Shown one piece after another: positions 11,401-25,812 of a stretch of DNA of 64,000 nt (within the stretch, counting starts at the first letter, position 1; every line of letters starts with the position of its first letter). Below the pieces are notes generated by a model. It searched no databases. It was not told where the DNA came from and worked only from the letters and a program-made list of their open reading frames with translations. A program made the position numbers and the translations under genes. The stretch comes from Paraphaeosphaeria minitans (taxonomy: Eukaryota > Ascomycota > Dothideomycetes > Pleosporales > Didymosphaeriaceae). The stretch is from assembly GCA_015832175.1 (NCBI GenBank), contig WJXW01000002.1, positions 4,340,001 through 4,404,000 on the forward strand. Direction: 5' to 3'.

Positions 11401-14400
11401 TGCCGGATTTGAGTTCCAACACGTCATGGTTGTAGTATCTCGTGTAATCCGAGGCCATCATCTCCGCCACCATGGCACCTTGCAGTGGTGTCGGAGGAAG
11501 TATTTTTTCCACGCCTTCGGTGAGTCCACGACGCCGTAGGTAGCTCTCCAGGCGTTTCTTGTTCGCTTGATAGATCATATCCGAAGGTGGTGAGCTGAGC
11601 TCTTCTTTGCCGACGGAGAGGTATTGCATCATGTTGGCGACGTTCAGACCGCGCATGATACCGCTAACGGAGAGCCCGATGCCATGTTTCTTGAGTTTGG
11701 AAGACAACTTAATGGCATCAATACTGTCCAAACCGAGTTCGAATATGGAGGTATTCGCGTTGACTTCTCCGACTTCGACCCCAGACAGGTCGGCGATTTC
11801 TTTTCGAACAGTTCTGGCGTGGTCGCTCCACCTGAAGTCCGTCCCAAGATCAAGTGACTCAACCCTATCCTCTTTCAGACTGAAGTAGTCTCCGCTTGTG
11901 CTGTCTCCGTCGTCTTCGACAAACGTGTCCAGCAATGCATATGGATCTTCGATCACGCCCCGCAGAGCGGCCTCATACCGTTCGAGCAATTCGTTCGCTA
12001 AGTCCACGCCCGCTACATGGCTTTGAGCGACCAGTGTCAATTTCAGCGCCCCACCCAGCTTCTGTTCCACCTCTATAGCAAGAGGGTAATCAGCCTCTGC
12101 TCCGCTATTTTGCAGTTGCCAAAGATTATTCTTGACAGCTTGTTCGTCCTCTTCAGCAACCTGATAAACGAACAGTGTATCGAAGAGCGGCTGATCGGGA
12201 CCTCGCTTCAGCCACTTCATGATGTCCCTCAGGGGTGTATGCTGATATGACTGCGCAGCAATGTTGAACTCGTGAGCTTGTGTGACCAGTGTGGCCCAAG
12301 TCTCGTGATGACGTGCGCGGTACTGATATGGGATAGTGTTGAATAAAGGTCCGATGACTTTGTCTGCGTCCTCGAATTCGATGTTGCGGCCAGAGACGAC
12401 CATACCAATAGTCACTGGGGCTTGAAGAAATTGGTGGAGAACGGCAGTGCAGCAAGCTTGGGCAATGGCTTGCGCAGTGACGTTGAGTCTTCGTCTGGTG
12501 TCTTCAAGGCCTTGCAGGTCCCGTATTTCACGGGTCAGTATTACCGGCCCCACTTCAGTACGACCACCGAGTGTGGGCAGCTGCCGCAGACTGTGATAAT
12601 GAATGTGTTTCACCCAGAACTGCTGAGCATCGACTGTAAGTCGCAAAGGACCATAAGCAAGAGCGGAGTGGAACGCTGGGCCGCTCTGAACTGTGCGGTC
12701 ATTATAGGCGTCCCAAACAGCCTTAAAGACGATTCCGATACTGTTACCATCATATAGAGCATGGAAGATGTGCACTACCAGGTGTTGGACTGTCGGAGTG
12801 GTCACCACAAGGACCTCAATCGGTCGCTTGAAGTTTGTCCGATTGAATCGTACCCATTCCTTCTTTTTCTTTACCAGATAATCCGCGAGCAGATTGTCGT
12901 CTGTAAGGTCATCGGCACAGTAAAAAATCTCAACGTTTTGGAGCACAGCCTGCACAAACCCTTCATTCGTGTTCACGAAGACAGTACGTAGGATCTGCGT
13001 CGATGCTGTAACATGATCCCAGGCTTCTCGCAGCTTGTTGACTTCCACATCAGTTCCAAGTTCAAAACGGAAACTGTTGAAATAGATCCCACTCTCGCTT
13101 TCTAGAGCTCTCGCGATCATACCCTGCTGCAACGGCGTGCATGGAGCCAGTGTGTCGATGTCCCTCGTATCCATGAATAATGTGTCGGCCACGGCCCGCC
13201 TGTACTGATGCTGCACCGCTGTGATTGCTTGTTGTGCTGCAATGATAGATCCTCTATCAGGTGCTTCGGATGACCCATTTGATAATGCCTTCATCAGCCG
13301 TCGGATCGTTGAGTTCTTCAGAATAATCGATGCTGCAGCCTGTGGCTTTCCAGCCTGCTTCAACGCTTTCGAAACGCCTATCACGGAAATCGAATCCATC
13401 CCAAGCTCGAAGAAGCTGGAATCTTTGCCGAAACCGTCTCCAGCGATACCCAATGCTTCCATGATGATATCGTGGACCTGTTCCTCTTGTCGCGACCATT
13501 TCTCGTCTTTTGTCTGTGTACCTGACGAGAGCAGCTGCAAGTCACTGACAGACAGTCCTTCGTACAATTCTTTGAGCCTCCTCGACTCAGCTTTGTTGTT
13601 GGCAGATAATGGCATGGTCGTAAGGGCGACAAAATGTGTAGGCACCATGTACGGCGGCAGCTTTTCCTGGCAAGCTTCCTTAGCTTTCCACAGTTCGCCA
13701 GTCGCCTCCAATACAACCTTTGTATCGCCGCGCGTTCCGGATCCAGGAACGACGAAGGAGATCAGCTGCTCTTTCTGTTGCTTGGGGTGTTTTAGCACTA
13801 GCGTAGCTACATCTGCGATCGCAATACCGCATTGCTTGATGACGGAGTTGATTTCTCCAATCTCGAGTCGCTGACCACGCAGCTTCACTTGGTCATCCGC
13901 TCGACCTAAAAAGTCAAACGTGCCGTCATGCAAAATTCGAACAAGATCTCCTGTGCGATAGACTTTCTCACCAAAGCGCTCAAGACGGGGAAATCGCTCT
14001 TCAGTTAAGTCTGGTCGATTCAAATAGCCTTTGCCGACCAATTTTCCAGACACGCATAGCTCGCCGACTCCACCTCTTAGAATAGGCACATCGGAACCCG
14101 GACGCAGAACATACGAGCCTACATTATCGAACTGAGGGCCGATATTCGATGGCTTGCCATTAGCGGGTACGCGAGGATACATGGTCACACCGATGGTGGC
14201 CTCGGTCGGGCCGTAGCCGTTGTATATGACACTCTTTGGGCCCCATATATCGAGTATCTCTTGCTTAAGGCTCTCGCCTCCGGTGATGAACACTCCCTTG
14301 CACAACGTGGGTACATCGTCAGGATGCAGAATTCGAGCGAGGCTGGGCGTGAGATCGATATGAGTAACTTGGAGTGCTCGAATGGAACCAGCGAGGTCTT

Positions 14401-17400
14401 CAAAGATAAGGTCCCGTGGTGCGGATACTACGCATATGCCGACGGACCAGCTCCAGTATTGCTCGAGCACGGACACGTCAAAATGAAAAGAGGCGAACTG
14501 AAGCCAGCGAGAATCCTCGTCCCAGTGATTCCAAAATAATCGTGTAAAAGCGAGCATCGCCTGTACGGCGTTCTCGTGGGTAAGTTCACACCCCTTTGGT
14601 GTGCCGGTAGTTCCAGATGTATACAAGCAGTAGCTGCGATCCTGAGGGTCGATCGTCCTCTCAAGGACTGGCTTCTCTGCTGATGCAGACTGCCAGTCAA
14701 CCTCATCGAGGTTGAGAACCGTGGCTTCTGTGTCCTCCTTGAAGCCAACGGATTGAGCGTTCATCGAAAGCACTATTGGCGCACCGGAGTCTTTGAGGAT
14801 GAATGCCTTGCGAGCACTAGGCGCTCCGGGGTCCAGCGCGACGAATGCACATCCAGCTTTCAGTATGCCTAGAATCGCAAAGGAGGCCTCAGGGCATTTG
14901 TCAAAACAGATACCAACCAGTTCACCAGGTCGAACCCCATGCGAAACGAGAAGATTGGCGATCCTATTACCTTCGCCATCGAGTTGCGCGTAGGTCCACT
15001 TCCGGCTTGCATAATGTTCGTGTTTCAATGAAGTTGCAAACTCGAAAGCAGTGCGGCCGGGGCGCTTAGCTGCCGTCAACTCCACAAATTCATGGAGCAA
15101 GTTGACTTCGAATGGAATTGTAGGCGTTCCAGCAGGTGTAATGGAATAAATTTCGGGATCGAATCCAGCCTGGCGGTCTTTTCTCAAGAACACATGGCTC
15201 TCGATGAGATAGTCTAATTGATCCAGAATCAAGGAAGCCTGCTTGTCCGGGACGACGTGAGGCATGAATGTCAGTCGCATCTCCAGCTGCCCATTCTTCG
15301 GTTCAAGCTCGATCGACAACGGGTAGTCAATCGATGCTTTTTCATCCACTATAGTCCACAGCTCTTCAGTCTCTCCCGTTTTTGCAAGCTTTTGGAATGC
15401 AAAGATTGAGTCAAAGAGGGGCTCATTTGGATGTCCCATTAGCTTCTGAATTTTGGTGAGCGGTGTGAATTGGTGCTGTTGAATTTCCGCGTTCAACGAC
15501 ATGACATTCTTCAATACTTCCGCTTGGTCGTCTGTAATCTTGCAGGCAAAAGGTAGGGTCGTGATACACGGGAAGGCAGCGTCGTCTGCAAGTTCTGTGG
15601 TTCGACCGGACAAGACGACACCGAAAGTGACAGAGGGCTCGCCTACATAGGCTGACAAGAGTGTTGCCCAACTAGCAAGGCCCGCAGCTTGCAGGGTGAT
15701 ATTAGAAGCTTTGCATCCGTCATTTAGCTCTTCCATAGAATGCTTGGACGACTTGACAAGCACGACAGCTGCTTTAGGATCGTACCGGAGCGGGGAAAGA
15801 TTGGGAAAGCGCGTCGGTGTTACGTCCTGTCCAAGTTGTCTCCAGAAATCATTTGAGGCTGTATTGTTTTTGCGGCCCATATGGAGAATTTCTTCGATCA
15901 TGGGTTCAAAGGGCACTGTGGTAGCCGGTTTGCCCTGATACTCCGCAACAACATCGTTGAAAATGAGCTGCAAACTCTGAGCATCGAATATCGCATGTAG
16001 CAGTGCCACATCAAGATAGCTGATACCGTCCACACTGTTGAAGCGTATCCGCCATGGCGGCTGGTGCAGGTTTCTGGCCGCTTCTTGTTCAGAGTCGCGC
16101 AACCATTCCTCAGTTGTTCTAGAATCATCATCGTCAGCGTGCCTCAAGGGCGACGCAGAGCTGGCTATATAGTGGACCATGGCAAATGATGTGTTGTCAT
16201 CCTTGATGTGCACGAAACCTGTGCGTAGCATGCGATGCTTCTCAGCAGCGGCTAGCCACGCATCATTCAGACGGCATACATCTACGTTATCGTTCAAGCG
16301 TAGGCGCAGGTAGTTGAAATAGATATCGCCGTCTTTTGCAATGAACTGCGATAGCATACCGTTCTGCAGAGGCGTGCAGGGACGTATGGCTTCAATGTGT
16401 TCATCAGGGATACCGCATACCTTCGCAATATCGTCTCGATGTTTTCGCTCAAAGGCGTCGAAGTCAAAGTATCCCAGTTCTCTTGGTACGGTATCAAAAT
16501 AGCGCTCCAGGTGTGCAGCAAGATCCTTGCAATTGTTGTACCTCATCACATCTGTCGCGCTTGCCTGCAAGCCGTCTTTCCGTAGCGCAGCTGCGATCTG
16601 GACAGCGCTGATGCTGTCGAGACCGAGCTGAAAGATCGAAATCCATGGTTTGATGTCTCCAAGTGGAGTTTTGGAAAACTTCGAGAATATCTCGCGGATA
16701 CGTATCTCTCGCTCGGTCCACTGATGGCTCAGAGCATCCTGATCGTCGTCATGCGACTCTACGTCCGATTCCATTGACGCCTGGAAGACACTCGTCAACG
16801 CTTTTTTGTCGATCTTGCTGGCCATAGACTTCGGTATCTTGTTGATGAAAAGAAAGAACTGCGGTACCATGTACGATGGCAGAATATCTATCGCCTTCTG
16901 TTTAGCAATAGACCTGACTCTCTCCTGCTCACTCTCATTGGCCGGGGACTGGAGCACAAGAAACGCAACAAGCTGTTCTTTTTTCCCGTTCTCTTTCTTG
17001 AGTATCTGAGTCGTGACGGCGACTATGCTCTCATCGCTGTCTTTGACAGTCTTGTTGATCTCGCCCAGTTCGACTCGTAGACCTCTTATCTTGACTTGGT
17101 CATCAGCGCGCCCGATGAACTCGAAGTTCCCATCGCTTAGCATCCGTACCACGTCGCCACTTTTGTAGAACCTTTGGCCACACTTGTGCGAGAACCTCTC
17201 TTCAGTAAGTTGCGCTTGGCCGTAGTATCCCCGAGCGAGCTGAGCACCGCCAATGTACAATTCACCAACACCAAGCACAGGTAATGGTCGGTCACCTCGG
17301 GGCGAGAATAGTGCGAACGAAGTCGTTGGGAATGGACGCCCAATCGCAGAAGTTTTGACTTCCGGTGCAGTGGGAAAGATCGTAGTGCAGAACGCAGCTT

Positions 17401-20400
17401 CTGTAGGGCCGTAGGAATTGACACACGCTCCAGCCCATTCTGTCACGACCTCGGGTATCATCGCTTCGCCAATACAGTAAAGCCACTTGACGTTCGGTAC
17501 TTCGGTTCTTTTGAGCGAAAGTGCCACAGAAGGCGTAAGGTCGAGCAAATCTGCGTTCAGAGCGTTGACTGAGTCTGCAAGAGTATTGAGCATAGAATCT
17601 TGGTCAGCAACGCACAGAGTGAACCCAATGGACCATGCCAAGAAGCAATCGTAGTAACACATGTCGAATGTGATGGCTGCGTATTGCAAAAGCCTTGAGC
17701 TATGAGTCCAGGGTACGAGGGAGCGGGAGCTTTCAATTGTCTGGACAGGCGCGCGATGATCCATGCTGACAGCTTTAGGTCGCCCAGTAGAGCCCGAAGT
17801 GTACAGACAATAAGCCATGTTTGTGGGGCGAAGAGCATCTACAGAGGGGTTCTCGGTGGGATAATTCGCAGTCTCCGTAACGTAAAGTACGACGATACCT
17901 GCTTCACGCAGCCATCTGATGGCATTGTCCGGCGAAAGCACGACCTTGGGTCTTAGTTCAGATATCATGAACTGCTTCCTCGTCTCTGGTAGATCAGGAT
18001 GAATTGGCGAAAACGCAGCTCCAGCTTTGAGTATACCAAGTATACAGATATAGAACTCAGGACTCTTTGGCATATGTACCGGAACTACGTCTTCGGGTCT
18101 TACGCCAAGATGGAGCAAAGCGTGAGCGAGTTGATTCGCCTTCTCGTTCATAGCAAGATAGGTCAGAGTTGTTGTCGCCCCGCTAGAATCTTGGAAGTCA
18201 AGAGCGATCGAATCAGGTCTCTTCAAAACATTATGCTCGAACTCAGAATGCAGTAGTCCACCCTTTGGTGTAGCAAATGGCCGAGAGCTCATGTTGGACT
18301 GACCTAGCAAGCGATCGGGAAATCCGATAGTATCTTCTGCTGCCGAATTTGGGTAGCACACAAGTGACTGAAACGCGTGATCGAAAACTGCCGCTAGTAT
18401 TTCAGCGTCCTCCTTCTGGCATAGGTCGAGCTGATAGTGTAGATTTAATGTCAGTGTGTCCGCAGAATCATCTTGGTTTACTTCGCAAACGACTGGCACA
18501 TCCATATCTCCATCGTCGAGTTCTAGCGTCCAGATTGAATTGTCCAGCGGCCTCTGTGGTTTTTGGAGAATGACAAGCGTATCAAATAAGCGACCTTGCT
18601 CTTGTCGTGTCTTGGACTGGATCCATCGAAGGGAGGTCAGTTGGAAAGGTAGAGAATCCACGTTCAAAGCGTGTAGCTCCTTGCAGAGTTCGGCATTTGA
18701 TCGCTGGAAGTCAAAGTTCAAGCGTATGGGAAGCGTGTTAAAGCAGGGCGCCACCAAGCGGTCAAGTCCATCTTCTGGTAGTGTGCGACCACTGACCACG
18801 TTTCCGAAGCACAAGTCGGAACCTGCGAGAATGAAATGCAACAGTTTGGCCCAGGCAGACTGTACTAGAGCCAACAAGGATGTGGATGTTTTGCGACAGT
18901 GCTGCGTGACTACGCTGAGTGGTATCTGTATGTGCTGTTGAACCAATGATGACATGTGTGAATGCTGCAATAGTTTGCTGGAAAGATTCGGAAAGTAGGT
19001 CGGCTCGAAGTTCGCCAGTTTTGCTCTCCAGAATTGCAGAGCTCCTTCAGGATCAGAATATGACATATGCTGCAAGTAGGATTCGTACGGCACGGGGGCT
19101 GGTAGTTTCCTCTCGAAATAGAAGTCCTGTACCTCGTGAAGAAGAATCGCAATGGCCAACCCATCATAAAGCGCATGGTGACAACAGAGGATGAGTCTGG
19201 CCAAAGTCCCATGGCCCTGAATTGCTAGGCGCACTGGAGGCTGATGTGACTGGAGTGAGTCAGAGAGCACCTTCCTGGCATACGCCCTTGGGTCCGTGCT
19301 CAGGCCTATTTGATCCCAAGATACGGACATATATTTTAGTACGACCTGTGCAAATGCATGTTGCGCATTGTCAATTGCGACAAATGTTGTCCGTAGGATG
19401 TCGTGTCTTTCAATCATATGTTCCCAGCACTCTTTTAAACGCTCAAGAGAGCCATTGACAGCAAAAGCCATCACATTAAAGTACGAAGCATTCCCCGCAC
19501 TGTGTTGGCGGTCCCGGTTTGGTTCCCCTGGGTATGACGGTACGCCCAACAACATAGCCTCTTGTAGCGGGGTACAAGGCAAGATCCTATCTATATTGTC
19601 GCAATCCGCACCAAACTCAGAACGTATATTGGAGAGTTGGCTGGGATCGAAGACATTGGCTACTGTAAAGGAACAATCAGCAGTTGCCATTGAAGCATAC
19701 TCAACCTTGCGAATCATTCATTCTGGAGTACTGCGTTCACTTACAGTTCTTTCCCAAGTCAGGAATTAAGATATCCTCTTCGGATGCAGATTTTTCGGAG
19801 AGAATTGATGATAACCGTTCCACGGTAGGGTTTTTGAGTATGAGAGAGACAGAGATATGCTCATATCCCGCATCCCGAAGATTCTTCGCGAAGGGAATCG
19901 CTGAGATAGAATCTAGGCCAAGGTTGAAAAATGATGAGTTTCGTTTGATGTCAGCAAGAGGCAGATCCATCGCACGCGATAGAGCCTCTGCTGTGGTTTT
20001 CTCGGTGGCAGTAAGTGTCTGTTCGTGCTGATGTGGCCCAGAGCCGAGTGATGTAAGCTCCAGGTCTTCGCTTTCGAGCTGCTGGAAAGTACTATACAAC
20101 AGTCGTTTGTCGATCTTTGCTTGGGAGGTCATTGGAATGCGAGTAATAGGTATGGTATGTGTCGGTATCATGTAAGTCGGGAGTTGCAGGCTCAGTGACT
20201 CAAAGATTTCTGCGGTCTTGATCATGAGTGCTTTTGGCGCAAGAGAACAGAATTCGGTATGCATATCGCCTGCCGGAACCCAGAAAACTACCATACGTTG
20301 GCTCGGCTTACTTGCAATATTGGGATCCTGGGTTACCGCCATGTTGTCTTCAATTAAGACAGTAGTGCAGTCCTTAACGTGTGGATGATCGAGCACAACG

Positions 20401-23400
20401 GACGTGATTTCTCCAAGTTCGACTCTCTGGCCGCGGATCTTGACCTGATCATCCAGGCGGCCCGCCGACAATATTGAATCATCTGGCAGCAGCCTGCCCA
20501 TATCACCTGAGCGGTAGATACGTCCATACTTCGGATGTTTGATGATCTTGTCAGCATTGAGATCTGGTCGGTTAAGGTAACCACGGAAGACTTGGGCTCC
20601 TCCAAAGCAGAGCTCGCCAATCGCGCCTCGCGGAACGATGTCGTCAGTTCCCGGTTCCAATATCAGGAGAGAAGTGTTCGAGAAGGCTGGCCCGATGTTG
20701 TTGATTAGATCGGTCTCCGTTACACACGGCTTTACAGTGCAGATATTAGTTGTTTCCGATGGCCCGTATCCTACAAATAGATTAATACGTATACGAGGGT
20801 TTTTGGATGGCATCTGTACCTTGATGTAGCCCTTTACCGGCCCATTTACGCTTGACACTCTCTGTGACAGCCTCGCCAGCTGTCACCAAGAATTTTACTT
20901 TTGGTACCCTGCTCGGGTCGACCAAGCCTGCCACCGTAGGTGTAAGGCTTAGATGCGTAATATCTAAGCTGTCTATTGCAGCCTCGAAGTCGTAAAAAAG
21001 ATCGTCCTTGGTCGCCGTGCACAGGCTAATTCCCACATACCAAGAGAAGAATATCTCGAAAACTGAGACATCAAACGCCTGGGAACAAGACTGTAGCAGC
21101 CTTGAGCTCTCAGTATATGGATAGAGAGTAGAGAGATACTTCAGATTGCTCATCAAATTGTCCTGGGTTACAAGGACACCCTTGGGTTTCCCAGTACTTC
21201 CGGAGGTGAAGACTGCATAAGCTAAGTGTTGACCGTTGTATGCCATGGTGAGGTTGTTGTCCGGATATCCCGCCAAGTCCGGCTCTGCAGGGTCCAGCAC
21301 CAAGAGGGCAGCCTGTTGAGCGTCGTTTGTGTACTCGAGTTTGCTTATGCAAATTTTGACCCCGGAATCTGCTAGTATACGATTGAGTCGCTCTGCTGGG
21401 GTATCTGGTACGACCGGCAGGTATCCGCATCCTGTCTTTACAATGGCCAGGATAGAAATGTAGAGTTCAACGGATTTGTCGAGCATGACGCATATCAACT
21501 GGTCATTACCGGCGCCGAGTGCCACCAGAGCATGTGCTAGCTGATTTGCACGTGCATTCAGTGAAGCGTATGATAGCCTCTCCGTGATCTTCATGTTGCC
21601 GTCCACGATGGATCCTAATATAACAGCGTCTTTGGACGGAGACTCCATGGCTCGCATCTCCACGCAATGGGCCGGTCCTTGTCCACTGGACTCCATTTCC
21701 GGCGCAGGATTCGCAATTGACAATGCGTTCTCGTCAAAGAGACACCTCGCTCCTTCTAAATTCCCGTCATGGTTGGCAAGGAAATACTGCACCGTTTGCT
21801 GAACCTGCATTGCAAGGTATTCAATTTGCTTCTCCGGAACTTTCGAAGCATTGTACGTTATCCGATATGCGATACTCTCATCCCGAGGCTCAACCTCGAA
21901 CGTGATGTTAAATTCAAGATCATCTGCGCTGTCTATGACACGGAGGTCAAGCTTTCGATTTTCGGTCGAGACGAGGGACTCTTGCCAGACGAAGAGGACA
22001 TCAAACAAGCGCTCTCGCGGACCGAGCTGGCAAAGTTTTTTTATCTCGCGCAGAGGCAATGCACAATGCTGCAGCATGTCTCGATTTGCTTGTTGCGTCT
22101 TTTGTAGTAAATCACCCACTGAAAGGCACGCTAGGTTCGTACGAGAGGGAAGAGTGGCAATACAGGGGCCCATGACCTCCTCAACCCGCGTGACAGGAAT
22201 AGTCCTACCAGAAGTGACAGTTCCGATTACGACATCAGATGTTCCTAGATACTGGCCAACGACATGGCTAATGGCGGCTTGGTAGAACACTTGAGGGTGA
22301 ATTGCATGCTCTTTGGCGGCAGCAGAAAAAATCTCCATGTCGATCGTATACTCTCCATGCAGATACGAGAGCCCTGAGTAAGGCAGTGTTCTGCCGTTGA
22401 AGTTGGGTAGAGGTAATGGAGAAAATTCGCAGAGCATGCGTCGCCAATATTCTGCGCTCTTCTCCAAATCCCCTGAATTAGGAATTTGTAGATAGTAATC
22501 GACCACGCTGCGGAATTGTGGTCGGGCAATGCTCGAGTATCCTGCCAGCAGTGCGTTCAAGTCGCGTAGAAGAAGATCGAATGACCAGCCATCGTACAAA
22601 GCATGATGAATCTGGAAGAGAATACGCGGCCTCTCGGTTGCCGCGATGATATGAACATTGAATGGACGTAGAAGAGATTGCGCCGACCCAAGAGAGTATG
22701 ATCTAGAAAACGTAGAGACCTCCATTACCGTAGGACTTTGCATGCTGTCCCACACAATCTGCACAAAGGTTGTAGAGGCAATGTTGGCCATGCAGAACCC
22801 AGTACGAAGAATCTCGTTCTGCTGTACAATGGTGCCTAGCGCCTCACGTATTTGCGAGAATGAGTGAGGCTCGTATAATTCGACTTCAATCCAGTTGCAG
22901 TAAGCACTGGGTTTCTTAGCGGTCTCTGTCAGCATTGCTTCTTGTAAAGGCGTGCATGGTGTGATGTCGGCTATGTCATTGCGATAAGGTTGCAACTCCG
23001 GAATGTCCAACAAGCGGTTCGAATCCACGTTAAATTGCTCTGTGAGAATAAGACCTCGCTTCTCTCTTGTTTTGCAAAGATCTTTGAGCCCTTTGAGGGT
23101 ACTCGTAGTCAAGATGTCTATGGATCCAACGTCGAGCCCTGATTCGCGTAGTGCAGACGCAATACGGATCGATCGCAAGGAATCCAGTCCAACGCTGGCA
23201 AAGTCCTCGTCGTCTGCAACTGCCCGTCCAAGCACGGTTTGGAAGATGGAAGTGATAGGGTCGTTTGAGATGTCGCTTGACTGCAGTGCCAAAGACTTTG
23301 GACGAGGCTCTTTGTCCAAATAGATTGCCTTCAGAGCAGGCTTGTCAATTTTTCCAGAGGTAAGCTGAGGCATGCGGTCAACGAAGATGAATTCATTGGG

Positions 23401-24882
23401 TACCATGTAGCTTGGAAGCCACTGTTGGCAATTCTCCCGCACGATCGTGCTTGATACTGCGAATGAGTCCGTGGCGCAGAATGCAACTAATGCATCTTCC
23501 ATCACCATCGCAACTGCACTGTAGCAGCCGTCGATTTTGACGATTGTTTGTTCGATTTCGCCGAGCTCCACTCTCTGTCCCCTTAGCTTCGCTTGTCCCG
23601 AAACCATGCGTCCCAAGCATTCGAGCGTACCGTCAGAGCGTACTCGGGCTTTGTCTCCGGTGCGGTACACATAACCGAATGTCGCATCGTGGACAAACGA
23701 ATTTGATGTTAATTCTGGCCTGTTGAGATACTCGTCGGCGACTTGGGGACCTCCGATGACCAGTTCACCAACCTCCCCTCGTGGCAGGGCTTTAACTTCA
23801 TGTGTATGTTCACCAAGGTGAACAGGAGCCGCGATTATGGCTGTGACAGTATTCAATGGGAATCCGATGTTTCCCAAAGAAGATTTGCAAGAAAAGCTAG
23901 GTTGCAAAGTACAGTGAATTGCAGCTTCCGTGGGTCCGTACATGCCCCAGAGGATACTGGGCCGAGATTCCGTCCCGCCATACTCATCTATCACGTCTCT
24001 TGTCAACATTTCGCCAATTGTAAGCAGCAATTTGAGCCCTGGCACACTCTTTCGACTTCGGAGAAGGTTGCTGACTGCTGTGGGTGTGAGTTCAGCAGCA
24101 TCTACCCGCAATGAAGCAATGGTAGCGGGTAGATCATTGAGCATATACGTTCGTGTGCATCCGCAAAGCGTGACACCGCGGTAGAAGGGAAAGAAAATCT
24201 CGAATATCGACACGTCAAATGTAGGTGCCGCGAACTGTAGGAACCGAGTGAAAGACGGGATGTGTCGATCATGAGCTAATAAACTCTGGGTGACAGCCCG
24301 ATGCGACACGCTGACAGCCTTGGGAAGTCCTGTAGATCCCGACGTATAGAGCACATAAGCTAACCGCGACTGCCGCTGGTGTCGTGTCTCTGATTCCGTA
24401 CCAGAAGTGGGCGCTTGATCGTCTCTGTTCACAAGCAACGCTTGTGTGGCGGAGGAGGAAGGAAGGTTCTCTTTGAGTGTTGAGTTTGTGATCAAGATGT
24501 CAGCTGAAACATCCTTGAGGATAAAAGCCACTCTCTCAGGCGGTGCATCGAGACCGATTGGGCAGAATGCTCTTCCGCTCTTCAAGATAGCCAGCAACGC
24601 AATGTAGAGCTCTGGTGACTGAGGCAATAGGACTGGCACAACGTCAGAGGCATTTTCCAGCCTCGCCAGGTGTACCCTGATCCTTTTCGCAAGACCATCG
24701 CTTGCCGTATGCAACTCTTCATACGTAAGCCTCCGCCTCTTAACTCCATCTTCCAGGAAGTCGACAGCGGGAGCATCCGTAGCTGATGACGTTCGTACCA
24801 GCTGGTGCAAGTATTCTGGTCCAGGCAGACTTTCCGGATGTCTGTGCAAGACGGACAAGGATCCTGGCTCTTGGAGGACCAT
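8485..24882 (-). CDS. NPS2: ferrichrome/ferricrocin-type siderophore NRPS (NPS2/SidC family)
   Basis: Giant non-ribosomal peptide synthetase expected to build a cyclic hexapeptide hydroxamate siderophore from Gly/Ser/Ala-type residues and N5-acyl-N5-hydroxyornithine. Four exons (minus strand): 24882-20838, 20770-19745, 19662-8687, 8634-8485; introns of 67, 82 and 52 nt all keep phase; about 5,398 aa. The first in-frame ATG is at 24882, just before LSVLHRHPESLPGPEYLHQL, the usual family start. Order, with approximate core-motif residues: A1 (TSGSTG 179)-T1 (GLDSL 564)-C1 (761)-A2 (1226)-T2 (1637)-C2 (1855)-A3 (2311)-T3 (2707)-C3 (2916)-A4 (3372)-T4 (3778)-C4 (3993)-T5 (4338)-C5 (4547)-T6 (4888)-C6 (5095). 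All six carrier Ser are present. Condensation HHxxxDG motifs: C1, C2 and C6 canonical; C3 reads LHAIFDA, C4 FHALYDG, C5 AHALYDG. No TE domain; as in SidC, the terminal T-C units and last C would act iteratively and cyclise. Known SidC has three A domains; four fits the NPS2 type as I recall it. Confidence 0.95.
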
Positions 24883-25423
24883 TTCGAGTATCCGTACTGG
24901 GGTAAGACGCTCCTGGGTATCACGCAAGTATCGATGCCGGAACTTGGTTACGGTGCCTGTGAGAGAGAAGAGAACAAGCGGGTTTTTGGACGCGTGCAAT
25001 AATTGAAGACCTTGGGAACTTCCTTTCTGATGATGACACGCTGTAATTGCCGTGATGTGATTGGTCCGAGACCACCTGGGCAGGTTCTACCTTTTTGGCC
25101 GACGGATCACACCTTACGAGACACGCAAGACCCAAGACCTCGAATTTTTCACGGGCTTCACCTGGTGTTTTTGCGTTGTTTCTCATGCGAAGAGTCCACG
25201 ACGGGAAGGAGGTCGCCTACGAGCCGCCAGCGTAGAGCGCGCGGGCGCACGGGGAGAATAGAACACGACTGGGAAGGTGAAGGCATCAGCACACAAGGTT
25301 GGATATCGACGACAGATGAAGCGAGCAGAGTGGGTCTCGCGAAGCCGAGCGTCGCAACGCCTCTTCAGAGCTGGCTGGAAGGTCCCAAGTCAAGACGTAA
25401 TCGAAGGAGGGTCCGGCAAAATC

Positions 25424-25432
25424 TTATCAGAT
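25424..25432 (-). promoter_or_regulatory. iron-repressor GATA site (SreA/SRE1 type), 542 bp upstream of NRPS
   Basis: The minus strand reads ATCTGATAA, an exact match to the ATCWGATAA site described for fungal siderophore repressors of the SreA family. Position in the divergent promoter supports a role; binding is inferred. Confidence 0.6.
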
Positions 25433-25812
25433 GGCAGAGACATGACTTGCAAAGATGGCAGGCTGGACGACATCTGGACGGAAGCAGAAAGCGACGAACC
25501 ATGCGTAGGTAAGAGAAGCAGGGCTGGACTCACAATCCCACACGGACTGCGTGTTACCAACGAGATGACTACGGTCCACAGCTCTGCGTGCGATGTAGGA
25601 GGGTCCGGCCCGCCTCGCAGTGCGCCATCGATCCCACACCATCGACTTTTCTTATGTCACCGCTTACCTTGTTGGTACCAGGGGGCGAGTGGCTGCTTCA
25701 CAGGCCCAATCGAGCCGGTTTCGGGCGCCTCTTGCTTGCTGTGGTGGTGGCTGCTCCACGCAGGCGCGACACCACGAACAACCCTCGAGGATGCGAGCCC
25801 AGAGGCAAGATC

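Noticed and set aside
24883..24999. Extended N-terminus of the NRPS upstream of 24882
   Set aside because: The longer frame begins with TTG, and the first ATG at 24882 directly precedes the family's conserved start.
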